Assembly: GCA_023417785.1 (NCBI GenBank)
Contig: JAEZEH010000039.1
Coordinates: forward strand, 1 to 12,344
Reading direction: 5' to 3'
Length of the DNA stretch: 12,344 nucleotides
DNA from: Bacteroidota bacterium
GTDB taxonomy: Bacteria; Bacteroidota; Bacteroidia; Cytophagales; Cyclobacteriaceae
Shown here: piece after piece, positions 1 through 7,311 of the stretch
Position numbering within the stretch: position 1 is the stretch's first letter
Layout: the number at the start of each line of letters is the position of its first letter
Translations under genes and position numbers: made by a program
Notes under the pieces: generated by a model
The model's input: the letters and a program-made list of their open reading frames with translations, nothing else
Told to the model about the DNA's origin: nothing
Databases searched by the model: none

Positions 1-24
1 GAAGGGGGTGTTGTGAAGGGGGTG

Positions 25-192
25 CCGGTTTCCGGTTACCTGTTATCTGTTATCTGTTATCTGTTACCTGTTACCTGTTACCTGTTACCTGTTACCTGTT
101 GCCTGTTGCCTGTTGCCTGTTGCCTGTTGCCTGTTGCCTGTTGCCTGTTGCCTGTTACCGGTTACCAGTTACCGGTTACCTGTTTGCGGTTT
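25..192 (+). repeat. Tandem 7-bp repeat array, 24 units
   Basis: Twenty-four consecutive 7-bp units can be read without a gap. The core is CCTGTTA/CCTGTTG, with CCGGTTA, CCAGTTA and CCGGTTT variants at the ends. Identical variants are clustered: TCTGTTA three times (46-66), CCTGTTA four times (67-94) and CCTGTTG eight times (95-150). Such blocks are what slipped-strand or unequal-recombination expansion leaves behind. The array is open in the forward frames only because the unit lacks a forward stop codon, so the 72-residue reading frame over it (13-231) is not counted as a gene. Just before it, GAAGGGGGTG occurs twice (1-10 and 15-24), 14 bp or two unit lengths apart. Function unknown. Similar heptamer arrays (STRR) are known in filamentous cyanobacteria; any relation here is only by analogy. 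Confidence 0.95.
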
Positions 193-259
193 GCACGCGA
201 GTCCCAAATGCGCGTTGATCCCTTTAGTTAGTAAATAAAAAAGGGCGAGGGAAGTTTCT

Positions 260-303
260 GGTTACCTGTGGCCAGTTACCAGTTATCGGAAGCCAGTTAG
301 CCG
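260..303 (+). repeat. Degenerate patch of the same heptamer family
   Basis: Six or so imperfect 7-bp units (GGTTACC, AGTTACC, AGTTATC, AGTTAGC) follow the main array after about 65 bp of A/G-rich non-repeat sequence. Units are in the same orientation as in the main array but are diverged, as if this were an older, decaying copy. Nothing coding is seen between 193 and 410. Confidence 0.75.
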
Positions 304-346
304 ACTCAATATCAAATACGCACTCCCATCGGGGAAAAGTTTACGT

Positions 347-374
347 TATTTGTTCTGAAAAATAGAAACAAATA
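347..374. promoter_or_regulatory. Candidate PadR operator (inverted repeat)
   Basis: TATTTGTT (347-354) and AACAAATA (367-374) are perfect 8-bp inverted arms separated by 12 bp. Their centres are 20 bp apart, about two helical turns, which suits a dimeric winged-helix regulator. The site lies 36 bp upstream of the PadR start codon, where a promoter would be expected, and is the only clear dyad in that leader. PadR-family proteins commonly bind dyads over their own promoters; use by this PadR is an inference. No convincing TTG / TAnnTTTG promoter could be assigned beside it. Confidence 0.4.
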
Positions 375-410
375 TCCATCAGTCTCGTAAACATCCGGAA
401 AACTACCCAC

Positions 411-737
411 ATGAAGGAATACCTTGGTGAATTCGAGGAACTGGTCCTGCTGACTATCGCCGTACTGGGAAGCGAGGCATACGGCGTGTCAATCCAACGC
501 GAAATTGAAGAACGCTGCAACCGTACAGTCAGTATAGGTGCGTTACATTCAACCATCACGCGGCTTGAGGAGAAAGGCTATCTCAAGTCGTGGATGGGAG
601 GGGCTACGAAAGAACGCGGCGGTCGTAGTAAGCGCTATTACGAAATTACGCAAGCCGGGAAGAAAGCAGTAGCCGAGACGAAAAACTTGCGTGACGAGTT
701 GTGGGATCTTTCACGAATTAACCTGGCGCTTAAATGA
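411..737 (+). CDS. PadR-family transcriptional regulator
   Basis: A 108-residue winged-helix regulator of the short PadR subfamily, expected to act as a cytoplasmic dimer that represses an adjacent transport gene. Visible hallmarks are the N-terminal helix with a hydrophobic LVLLTIAVL run (11-19), the YGVSIQREIEE stretch (24-34), a recognition helix with GALHSTITRLEEKGYL (43-58), and the wing with GGRSKRYYEIT (70-80) followed by the start of the C-terminal dimerisation helix. The length is normal for this subfamily. The ATG at 411 is preceded by no Shine-Dalgarno sequence, which is usual in Bacteroidota. Its TGA stop overlaps the ATG of the next gene (ATGA, 734-737), so the two are almost certainly co-translated. 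PadR genes next to FtsX/MacB-type permeases with a prefix domain are a recurrent arrangement. The inducing ligand is unknown. Confidence 0.93.
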   Translation: MKEYLGEFEELVLLTIAVLGSEAYGVSIQREIEERCNRTVSIGALHSTITRLEEKGYLKSWMGGATKERGGRSKRYYEITQAGKKAVAETKNLRDELWDLSRINLALK

Positions 738-3331
738 ATCATCAACCACCCTCACTTGCACGGAAACTGTTTGAGCGTCTCGCTGGCAACGCGCATATAG
801 ATGATCTCGTAGGAGATCTGGAAGAACGTTTCCATTACAACGTATCGACTGGGTCGCCACGCCGCGCAAAGCTCCGGTATTGGATTGACGTGATTTCACT
901 TGTGTTCTCATATGCGCTGCGGAAACGAAAACGTGACGCGAAGTCAGTGTATTCTTCCTCCGCGATCTCACCGGATATGCTGCTTAATTATCTGAAAGTC
1001 TCCCTGCGGAATCTGGCACATCATAAGTATTTCTCTATTCTGAATGCGTTCGGCCTGGCGATCGGGATGTCGGTCAGTTTGCTGCTCATATCTATTTATG
1101 GTTATGTAAGCACGTACGATAATTTTCACGAGAACAGCGCGCGTATCTATACCGTTATTTCCCATCATCGTGACGGGGTTGAAGAAACGGATTTTGCATC
1201 GGCTCCGCTTCGGCTTGCGGATCGCATGGAGCAGGAGTTCGCCGGGGCGGAAGACGTTGTTCGTATTGTGAAATCCCGCGGAATGGAATTGAAATTTCGT
1301 AACGAGACGATTCCTGTCCGAAGCTATTTCGTCGAACCTGAGTTCTTTTCGGTTTTTTCGTTCCCGCTCACTCAGGGGATACCCGCAGTACTGGACAAGC
1401 CAAACCAGCTCATTCTTACAGAGTCCGCTGCTATGAAGTTCTTCAACAGCCACGACGTGGTCGGCAAAACGCTTGAATTTAGCGATGGTCAGCTTTATCA
1501 GGTAGGAGGGGTAATGAACGACCATCCGCGGAACTCTCATTTGAATTTTGAAATGCTTCTGTCGTTTTGCACCCTTCCCGACAGAAAAGTTTCCGCCGTG
1601 GATCAGTGGACTCAATTTGGAGGTGAATATGTTTATGTAATGCTTGATGAAGGTACCGACCCCGACGCGCTCGAAACGTATCTCGAAGCCGTGGCAACTT
1701 CCGAGTATTCATCTTCACCAGTGAAGGTGACGTTCAGCCTGAATCCGTTGAAGAACATCGCAATGGGGCCTGATCTGAATGGTGCGATCGGGGTCGCCTG
1801 GGAGTTTAGCGGATTTTTATTGTTTGCTGTTTTTGCGCTTATGATTCTCCTTCCGGCCTGTTTCAACTACACAAATCTATCAATCGCCAGGGCATTGAAG
1901 CGTTCCAAGGAAATTGGTCTGCGCAAAACGATGGGCGGATTGCAAACACATCTGTTCTATCAGTTTCTAATGGAGTCAACCGTCATTGCGTTGGTTGCAT
2001 TGGTTGGTGCGCTGGCTATTTTCGTGGGCATCCGCAGCGAGTTCCAAAGCATGATGGTTGCCGGGGCATCTCTTGACTTGTCGCTTACATGGAGGACGAC
2101 AGTGCTGTTTTTAATCTTTGCATTAGGGACAGGTGTTGCGGCGGGGCTATTTCCCGCGCTGCATTTTGCGCGACTCAATCCGATTGCAGCGCTGAAAAGC
2201 AAGGTCAATGGTCGTAGATCCACATTCACCATTCGGAAGGTGTTGACCGTATTTCAGTTTATGCTTTCTTTCGGGTTCATCCTGTCATTGGTAGTGTTCA
2301 GCAGGCAATACCAGTATTCGATCAATTTCGATTTTGGCTTTCACAAGGAGAACATTCTTGACGTGCGAATGAATGATGTCGAACCGGAATTATTTAAAAC
2401 TGCATATTCAGATTTGGCATCAGTCGAATCGATATCGATGTCGTCCGGGATTTTAGGTGTGGGCGCTTCACGTACCTGGATTCATGATCACGGAAATGAT
2501 TCGGTGGAGGTCGCCCATATGTTTGTCGACCCCGCGTACATTTCAAACTTTGGATTGACTCTCCTGGCCGGAAAAAACTTTCCTGAGGTCGCTTTTCAAC
2601 AAGAGAAATACATTCTTGTGAATGAAGAATTTTTGAATGCCTGCCGGATACCCAATCCGCGCGATGCAATAGGCCGCACATGGCGTGTTGATGGTAACGA
2701 GGTCGAGATCATAGGTGTGCTGAAAAACTTCCATTTTGAACCGTTATCTGTCCCCATCGACAAATTCATCTTTCGGTCGGACCCGTCGCAATTTGCGTTT
2801 GCCAACATGCGGGTAAGTTCCGGTGACGCGGGAGCAATGGTCGGAGAGATGGAGCGCACCTGGAAACGACTTCCAACTGACAGCAGGTTTACAGCCCGGT
2901 TCTTCAAGGACGAGCTTAACGAAGCATACCAGGGCTATCAGGCCTTGTTGAAGATTGTGGGCTTTCTTGGAATCCTTGCCATAACGATTTCGCTTCTGGG
3001 TATGTTGGGCATGGTCGTCTATACGGCCGAAACGAAGACGAAGGAGGTGGGTATTCGGAAAGTGATGGGAGCCAGTATATCCGCAATCGCCTTGTTGCTT
3101 TCGAGGGATTACCTGAAGATGATGGGCTGGGCTGTAATGGCAGCGATTCCTATAACGGGTTTATTGCTGAACATGTTGCTTCCGCACCTGCAGTACTATA
3201 GTGTCCGTTTATCGGTCTGGGATGTTCTGGTCAGTACAACAATTCTGATCGGGCTGGGGCTTCTAACCATTGGCAGCCAGACGTACAAAAGTGCTGTCGC
3301 CAATCCGGTCGAAACCTTAAGGATGGAGTAG
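734..3331 (+). CDS. ABC transporter permease, duplicated FtsX/MacB-type with prefix domain
   Basis: An 865-residue inner-membrane protein with two FtsX/MacB-type permease halves fused in tandem (ADOP-like). Residues 1-75 form a soluble N-terminal domain resembling permease prefix domain 2, containing DDLVGDLEERF (23-33) and RAKLRYWIDV (44-53). A first membrane helix (101-125) is followed by a periplasmic MacB-like domain (about 126-355), then helices near 356-378, 411-432 and 455-476. The second half repeats this: helix 503-524, periplasmic domain to about 735, helices 737-763, 793-817 and 829-847. Each half carries the cytoplasmic signature EIGLRKTMGG (393-402) or EVGIRKVMGA (771-780), and both end in similar NPIAALK / NPVETLR motifs. 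No ABC ATPase gene is in the window, so the energising subunit is encoded elsewhere or absent. The start is fixed by the 4-nt ATGA overlap with padR. Substrate unknown; the family includes lipoprotein, peptide and drug exporters. Confidence 0.93.
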   Translation: MNHQPPSLARKLFERLAGNAHIDDLVGDLEERFHYNVSTGSPRRAKLRYWIDVISLVFSYALRKRKRDAKSVYSSSAISPDMLLNYLKVSLRNLAHHKYFSILNAFGLAIGMSVSLLLISIYGYVSTYDNFHENSARIYTVISHHRDGVEETDFASAPLRLADRMEQEFAGAEDVVRIVKSRGMELKFRNETIPVRSYFVEPEFFSVFSFPLTQGIPAVLDKPNQLILTESAAMKFFNSHDVVGKTLEFSDGQLYQVGGVMNDHPRNSHLNFEMLLSFCTLPDRKVSAVDQWTQFGGEYVYVMLDEGTDPDALETYLEAVATSEYSSSPVKVTFSLNPLKNIAMGPDLNGAIGVAWEFSGFLLFAVFALMILLPACFNYTNLSIARALKRSKEIGLRKTMGGLQTHLFYQFLMESTVIALVALVGALAIFVGIRSEFQSMMVAGASLDLSLTWRTTVLFLIFALGTGVAAGLFPALHFARLNPIAALKSKVNGRRSTFTIRKVLTVFQFMLSFGFILSLVVFSRQYQYSINFDFGFHKENILDVRMNDVEPELFKTAYSDLASVESISMSSGILGVGASRTWIHDHGNDSVEVAHMFVDPAYISNFGLTLLAGKNFPEVAFQQEKYILVNEEFLNACRIPNPRDAIGRTWRVDGNEVEIIGVLKNFHFEPLSVPIDKFIFRSDPSQFAFANMRVSSGDAGAMVGEMERTWKRLPTDSRFTARFFKDELNEAYQGYQALLKIVGFLGILAITISLLGMLGMVVYTAETKTKEVGIRKVMGASISAIALLLSRDYLKMMGWAVMAAIPITGLLLNMLLPHLQYYSVRLSVWDVLVSTTILIGLGLLTIGSQTYKSAVANPVETLRME

Positions 3332-3476
3332 CCAGTACCCAGTTTCCAGGTGGCCAGTTACCGGTTTCCCTCGCCAGATACCGGTTCCAGATACCAGTTT
3401 GCCAGATACCAGTTTGCCAGTTACCAGTTGCCAGATACCAGTTCCAGTTAACAGATACCAGTTGCCGGTTACCAGT
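3332..3476 (+). repeat. Heptamer-family repeats downstream of the permease
   Basis: About twenty loosely 7-bp-phased units begin directly after the permease stop codon. They alternate between ACCAGTT and GCCAGAT/GCCAGTT forms, so the effective period is often 14-15 bp. The orientation is the same as in the array at 25-192, but the central base is mostly A or G rather than T, and units of 6 or 8 bp break the phase. A minus-strand reading frame here (3317-3553) is a by-product of the repeat. No hairpin terminator for the permease is apparent. Confidence 0.85.
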
Positions 3477-3542
3477 CCGGTCTGGGGGACATGGAGCCTT
3501 ATGGGGTGGTACCGTGGGTGACAGCCCGGCTTATTGGGCCGG

Positions 3543-3568
3543 AGAGTGGACAAAGAGTGGACGGAGAG
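3543..3568 (+). repeat. Short direct repeat AGAGTGGAC
   Basis: AGAGTGGAC occurs at 3543-3551 and 3554-3562, and a third partial copy (AGAGT) starts at 3565, giving an 11-bp period. It sits in a G-rich non-repeat island (3477-3580) between two heptamer patches. No gene is recognised in that island and the function is unknown. Confidence 0.6.
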
Positions 3569-3580
3569 TTCAGGAAGAGT

Positions 3581-3617
3581 ACCAGTTGCCGGTTAGCCGG
3601 ATAGCCAGCTACCAGTT
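3581..3617 (+). repeat. Last heptamer-family patch
   Basis: About five 7-bp units (ACCAGTT, GCCGGTT, AGCCGGA, TAGCCAGC, ACCAGTT) close the repeat region. They match the degenerate patch at 260-303 in sequence and orientation, so the PadR/permease locus has related repeats on both sides. Confidence 0.7.
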
Positions 3618-3692
3618 CTACCCTAAATCTTGAACCTGCGTCCGTTTCTTACACATGAGCCATAGAAGCTCGGCCTCTGTGACATTTCCGGT

Positions 3693-3700
3693 TACTTTTG
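3693..3700 (+). promoter_or_regulatory. Candidate Bacteroidota -7 element
   Basis: TACTTTTG fits the TAnnTTTG -7 consensus of Bacteroidota perfectly and ends 33 bp before the ATG at 3734, which would give a leader of roughly 27 nt. No good TTG -33 element lies 17-23 bp upstream, so the assignment rests on the -7 box and its position. Confidence 0.45.
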
Positions 3701-3733
3701 CGTGTCTTTGGTATAGATTCCAAAAGTCTTACC

Positions 3734-4564
3734 ATGAAACGATTACTTCTTTTTGGCTCATTTTTATTAGTCTCTGCTGCCATCCAGGCGCAAGGTGTAC
3801 AGATTCACATTGGGGCAACCAGTGCTGTCAACGCCACTTTTGTTCTTGATAAGGGTTTGTCGGACGATCCACGATACAACTCAACGCTGACCTATAATTT
3901 CGCGCCCATAGGATTTAACTTCGGTGTAGACCTTAGCCGGAAGTTTGGACTTTCCCTTGAAGGTATCAAGTCCGCCCAGGGCCAGGTATACGAATTGGTT
4001 GACGTAGCGCGGAATATTCGTGGTGAACGCCGTATCGATCTGGAATACATTCAGCTCCCCCTGATGCTTCGTTTTATGGGCGGCGGAAATTCAGCGGCTC
4101 GTGCGAACTTCAACCTTGGGCCACAGATGTCGTTCCTCACCGATGCGCGCGAATCGATTCAGGCCGATGCAGGGACATACGCGATCCCGGAAGGAATGGA
4201 CCTTGCTTCTATTCAGGCGGAATTCCCTACCGCTACACCGGGTGCCCAGCCTGGAACCTATACGCTGGATTCAAATGTGCCGAGCCGTGACCTGCTTAGT
4301 AAAGAAGCCGATGAATTCAGGAACTCTGAATTTTCCATTGCTGCGGCTTTTGGCCTTGATATAGATTTGTCAAAACACCTTTATCTGACCACCCAGATAC
4401 GGGCAAATTATAGCCTTACCGACATGCGCAACGGCGACGTCATTGAACGTGTAAAGGGCGGTGAGGCCGGAAGCCTGTTTGGCGAACGCGCCAATGTACT
4501 GGTTGGCGTTCAGTTGGGTCTCCACTGGATGTTCGGAACGACGCGTTCATTCCGCAACCGATAG
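3734..4564 (+). CDS. Outer-membrane beta-barrel protein
   Basis: A 276-residue exported protein of the PorT-like / outer membrane beta-barrel family common in Bacteroidota. Residues 1-20 are a clear Sec signal peptide (basic start, hydrophobic LLLFGSFLLVSAA, cleavage after AIQAQ). The mature part alternates short amphipathic strands, for example FNFGVDLSRKFGLSLEG, DLEYIQLPLMLRF, SIAAAFGLDIDLSKHLYLTTQIRANYSL and VLVGVQLGLHWMFG, with the final strand ending near the C terminus. This suits an eight-stranded barrel. A longer, less regular loop (about residues 140-195) is rich in A, P, T and D. The start at 3734 is preferred over an upstream in-frame TTG at 3698, because it places the signal peptide at the N terminus and fits the promoter-like box. 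The gene appears monocistronic: it has its own terminator and is followed by a new unit. Specific role (adhesion, porin, accessory) unknown. Confidence 0.85.
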   Translation: MKRLLLFGSFLLVSAAIQAQGVQIHIGATSAVNATFVLDKGLSDDPRYNSTLTYNFAPIGFNFGVDLSRKFGLSLEGIKSAQGQVYELVDVARNIRGERRIDLEYIQLPLMLRFMGGGNSAARANFNLGPQMSFLTDARESIQADAGTYAIPEGMDLASIQAEFPTATPGAQPGTYTLDSNVPSRDLLSKEADEFRNSEFSIAAAFGLDIDLSKHLYLTTQIRANYSLTDMRNGDVIERVKGGEAGSLFGERANVLVGVQLGLHWMFGTTRSFRNR

Positions 4565-4603
4565 TCAGAAAAAGGTCAGTGTACTTATGCAGTTTTTGCT
4601 TTC

Positions 4604-4630
4604 CGGCTTTAATAATTCAGAGCCGTTTTT
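4604..4630 (+). terminator. Intrinsic terminator after the beta-barrel gene
   Basis: CGGCTTT (4604-4610) pairs with AGAGCCG (4619-4625), giving a 7-bp stem with one G-U pair and an 8-base loop, followed at once by TTTTT (4626-4630). It lies 40 bp after the stop codon and separates this gene from the ATPase operon. Confidence 0.75.
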
Positions 4631-4684
4631 CCTATCTTTAGCTGTTAGTCATACGTTGTGTCAACCGTTGGGAGTAATCCTGTT

Positions 4685-4711
4685 ATGAACCAGTTACGCG
4701 AAAGAAAATGA
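4685..4711 (+). CDS. Possible leader mini-ORF overlapping the ATPase start
   Basis: ATG at 4685 opens an 8-codon frame (MNQLRERK) whose TGA (4709-4711) overlaps the ATPase ATG in an ATGA arrangement. This is the same coupling geometry seen at other gene junctions in the window. It could couple translation into the ATPase gene or be a chance reading frame; no ribosome-binding sequence supports it. Confidence 0.25.
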   Translation: MNQLRERK

Positions 4712-6015
4712 ACGAAAATACTATTCAGGGATTGAAGGAGGCGTTGCGGCATTCTCCGGATAACGTCCCTTTGCGATTGCTTCTTGCCGAAACACTTTTT
4801 TCCCTCAACAGGCTTGCCGAAGCGGAAACGGAATTTACCACCATTCTCAAGATCAGCGACGACTCGAAGGCGAAACTGGGGCTTGCCCGGATCTACTTCC
4901 AGAACGGAAGTTATTCGGCGTGTAATGTAGTTCTCGAAGAACTTATTGATGGCGGTAATGCTGAACCCGGGATTCTTATCCTGTATGCCAAGGCACTTCT
5001 TAAAGAGAATGAAATGGGCAAGGCCATCGAGATTTATCAAAAGGTTCTGGCTATGGACCCCTTCTTTCATGATGAAGAACTAGATGCGAAGCTGCGGGTA
5101 CGACATGTGCATCCTGGCGACGAATACGAGGATGAGTTGGATGACCGTTTTCTGGAAAAACCAGATACTAATTTCTCGCATGTCGGCGGTATGGATGCGG
5201 TGAAAAAAGAAATCGAACTCAAGATTATCAAACCATTGAAGCATCCGGAACTCTACAAAGCTTACGGAAAAAAGGTCGGTGGAGGTATTCTGCTTTATGG
5301 CCCGCCAGGGTGTGGGAAGACATTTATCGCGAGGGCGACGGCAGGTGAAGTCAATGCGCGGTTCATCAACGTAAGTCTGAATGACATCCTTGACATGTGG
5401 ATTGGCAACAGCGAAAAGAATCTTCATGAGATTTTTGAGCTGGCCAGATACAATACACCTTGCGTGTTGTTCATTGACGAAATTGACGCATTGGGCGCGA
5501 GCCGAAGCGACATGAAACAGTCCGGTGGGCGACACCTGATCAATCAGTTTTTGCAGGAGCTCGACGGAATCGCAGACACAAACGAAGGTGTACTCATCCT
5601 CGGCGCGACAAATACACCATGGAATCTGGATCCGGCGTTTCGACGTCCGGGAAGATTTGACCGCATTATCTTTGTACCGCCTCCCGATGAGCCGGGCCGG
5701 GAATCGATTCTGAGATTGAAACTGAGTGGCAAGCCAACGGAGGCGATAGACTACGGCCAACTTGCAATGAAAACAGAGCATTTTTCGGGTGCGGATATAG
5801 ATGCCATGATCGACCTGGCGGTTGAAGCCAAGCTGGAATCCGCTTTTGAAGATGGCATACCAAAACCGCTATATACAAAAGATCTTCTGGCCGCTGCAAG
5901 GAAACACAAGGCAAGCACACAGGAATGGTTCGGCACGGCGAAAAATTTCGCGCTCTTTGCCAACGAAAGCGGATTATACGACGACATCTTAGCGTATCTG
6001 AAAATCAAGAAGTAG
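4708..6015 (+). CDS. TPR-containing AAA+ ATPase (classical AAA, Cdc48/Vps4-like)
   Basis: A 435-residue cytoplasmic ATPase with an N-terminal substrate- or partner-binding arm. Residues 1-120 form about three tetratricopeptide repeats (LRLLLAETLFSLNRLAEAE at 22-40, then RIYFQNGSYSA and LLKENEMGKAIEIYQKVLAMDP). An acidic linker (136-150) leads to one AAA domain. It shows Walker A GPPGCGKT (198-205), a pore loop with an aromatic residue in MWIGNSEKNL (230-239, W231), Walker B VLFIDE (253-258), sensor-1 N302, and the arginine-finger region FRRPGRFDR (R316, R319). The sensor-2-like FSGADI motif lies at 359-364. All catalytic residues look intact, and a ring-forming protein unfoldase or remodeller is expected. 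The pore loop resembles Vps4/Msp1/Cdc48-D2 types rather than FtsH, and no protease domain is fused. It is one base upstream of the TPR membrane gene, its probable partner. Substrate unknown. Confidence 0.9.
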   Translation: MNENTIQGLKEALRHSPDNVPLRLLLAETLFSLNRLAEAETEFTTILKISDDSKAKLGLARIYFQNGSYSACNVVLEELIDGGNAEPGILILYAKALLKENEMGKAIEIYQKVLAMDPFFHDEELDAKLRVRHVHPGDEYEDELDDRFLEKPDTNFSHVGGMDAVKKEIELKIIKPLKHPELYKAYGKKVGGGILLYGPPGCGKTFIARATAGEVNARFINVSLNDILDMWIGNSEKNLHEIFELARYNTPCVLFIDEIDALGASRSDMKQSGGRHLINQFLQELDGIADTNEGVLILGATNTPWNLDPAFRRPGRFDRIIFVPPPDEPGRESILRLKLSGKPTEAIDYGQLAMKTEHFSGADIDAMIDLAVEAKLESAFEDGIPKPLYTKDLLAAARKHKASTQEWFGTAKNFALFANESGLYDDILAYLKIKK

Positions 6016-6016
6016 C

Positions 6017-7273
6017 ATGATAGAAGATCATCGGATTTCAAAAGTGGTACTGCTCATCGAGCAGAAAAAATACCCGGAGGCCGAACGTATGTTGAGGGAT
6101 CTGCTTTCACAGGATCCCAACAACATTCATTTTCTTTCGCTGTTGGCCGAAGTTCATATTCAGGATGATCGTTTCGTGGTGGCCCGTCAGATTATTGACA
6201 ATGCCATTGGTTTGTCGCCGGAATCACCACATCTGTATTATATGAAGTCGCGTGTTGCCGTGGCCGAGGAAAAATACGACGAGGCTGAAGCCAATGTTAA
6301 ACAAGCAATAGAGCGCGATCCCTACGATGCGGATTATTTTGCCTTCTCATCGCAAATCAAATTGATGAGAAAGGATTTCAATCACGCGCTTGAGCTTGCG
6401 GATCGGGCTCTCGCGATAGATTCCGAAAACCTGCTGGCATTGAACTCTCGGAGTACTGCGTTGTTGAAACTGAACCGAAAAGAGGATTCCTTCAATACGA
6501 TCCAGGGAGCCCTTCGCGAAGATCCGAACAACGCGTATACCCACGCGAACTATGGATGGGGCCTGCTCGAAAAAGGCGACCACCGTAAAGCGCTGGAGCA
6601 TTTCCGTGAGTCATTGAAAAACGATCCGTCTTACGCCTATGCCCAGGCGGGCATGGTTGAAGCGTTGAAGGCGACAAACCCGATCTACCGGTTGTTTCTG
6701 AAATACGCTTTCTTCATGGGCAACCTCACCGCCCGATATCAGTGGGCAGTAATTCTTGGTTTTTATTTCGGTGTTCGGATTCTCAGAAGTGTCGCAAAAT
6801 CCAACGCGGCACTACAGCCTTTCCTCGTTCCACTAATCATTGTGCTTACGCTGGTTGCGTTTTCCACCTGGATTATCGAGCCGGTAAGTAATCTGTTCCT
6901 GCGATTCAATCGGTATGGCCAGTTCCTGCTCGACAAAAAGGAAAAGATGAGCTCCAACTTTGTGGCGGGTAGTTTTGCATTGTTTGCCTGTGGACTTCTC
7001 GGCTACTTCATTTTATCAGACGAGCGATTTCTCGCACTCGCAGCATTTGGTTTTGCGATGATGGTTCCGCTCAGTATGATGTTTTCACCATCGAAATACA
7101 AACACGCTTCGCTGATCTATGCTGTAGCTATGGCTGTCGTGGGCACGATCGCTGTTGCACTGACATTTTCTTCCGGAGAATTATTCAACATCTTCTCGGT
7201 CATTTTCATATTTGGTTTTGTCGCCTTCCAATGGCTTGCCAATTTCTTCATAATCAGGCAGACGAACCGGTAG
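6017..7273 (+). CDS. TPR protein with C-terminal multi-pass membrane domain
   Basis: A 418-residue protein. Residues 1-215 hold about six tetratricopeptide repeats (for example VLLIEQKKYPEAERMLRDLL at 11-30, KYDEAEANVKQAIERDP at 86-102 and GDHRKALEHFRESLKNDP at 187-204). About six hydrophobic segments follow at 241-256, 268-288, 312-333, 337-356, 363-384 and 387-413. There is no signal peptide, so the TPR domain probably stays cytoplasmic, where it could meet the AAA+ ATPase, which also has TPRs. Only one base separates its ATG from the ATPase stop, so the two genes are co-transcribed and probably made in a fixed ratio. The membrane part is not recognised as any transporter family. An anchor or recruitment platform for the ATPase is the simplest inference, and an unrelated scaffold is possible. 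Confidence 0.85.
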   Translation: MIEDHRISKVVLLIEQKKYPEAERMLRDLLSQDPNNIHFLSLLAEVHIQDDRFVVARQIIDNAIGLSPESPHLYYMKSRVAVAEEKYDEAEANVKQAIERDPYDADYFAFSSQIKLMRKDFNHALELADRALAIDSENLLALNSRSTALLKLNRKEDSFNTIQGALREDPNNAYTHANYGWGLLEKGDHRKALEHFRESLKNDPSYAYAQAGMVEALKATNPIYRLFLKYAFFMGNLTARYQWAVILGFYFGVRILRSVAKSNAALQPFLVPLIIVLTLVAFSTWIIEPVSNLFLRFNRYGQFLLDKKEKMSSNFVAGSFALFACGLLGYFILSDERFLALAAFGFAMMVPLSMMFSPSKYKHASLIYAVAMAVVGTIAVALTFSSGELFNIFSVIFIFGFVAFQWLANFFIIRQTNR

Positions 7274-7311
7274 GATGGAGGCTGGATTCTATTATTCTTA
7301 AATAACACTTC

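Noticed and set aside
13..231. 72-residue forward reading frame with YLLPVTC-type repeats
   Set aside because: It is produced by the stop-free 7-bp repeat; all forward frames give the same peptide and there is no start context.
25..303. CRISPR-like array
   Set aside because: Units are 7 bp with no spacers and no cas genes nearby.
3317..3553. Minus-strand 78-residue reading frame after the permease
   Set aside because: Its Gly-Leu-Val-rich repeats come from the heptamer patch, and it overlaps the end of the permease gene.
3698..3733. TTG start adding 12 residues to the beta-barrel protein
   Set aside because: It would bury the signal peptide and overlap the -7 promoter box.
4633..4640. TATCTTTA as promoter of the ATPase operon
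   Set aside because: It lacks the final G and no TTG lies at the right distance; it is also almost fused to the upstream terminator.
5080..5781. 233-residue minus-strand reading frame inside the ATPase gene
   Set aside because: It lies wholly antisense to a gene with intact AAA motifs and shows no recognisable domain.
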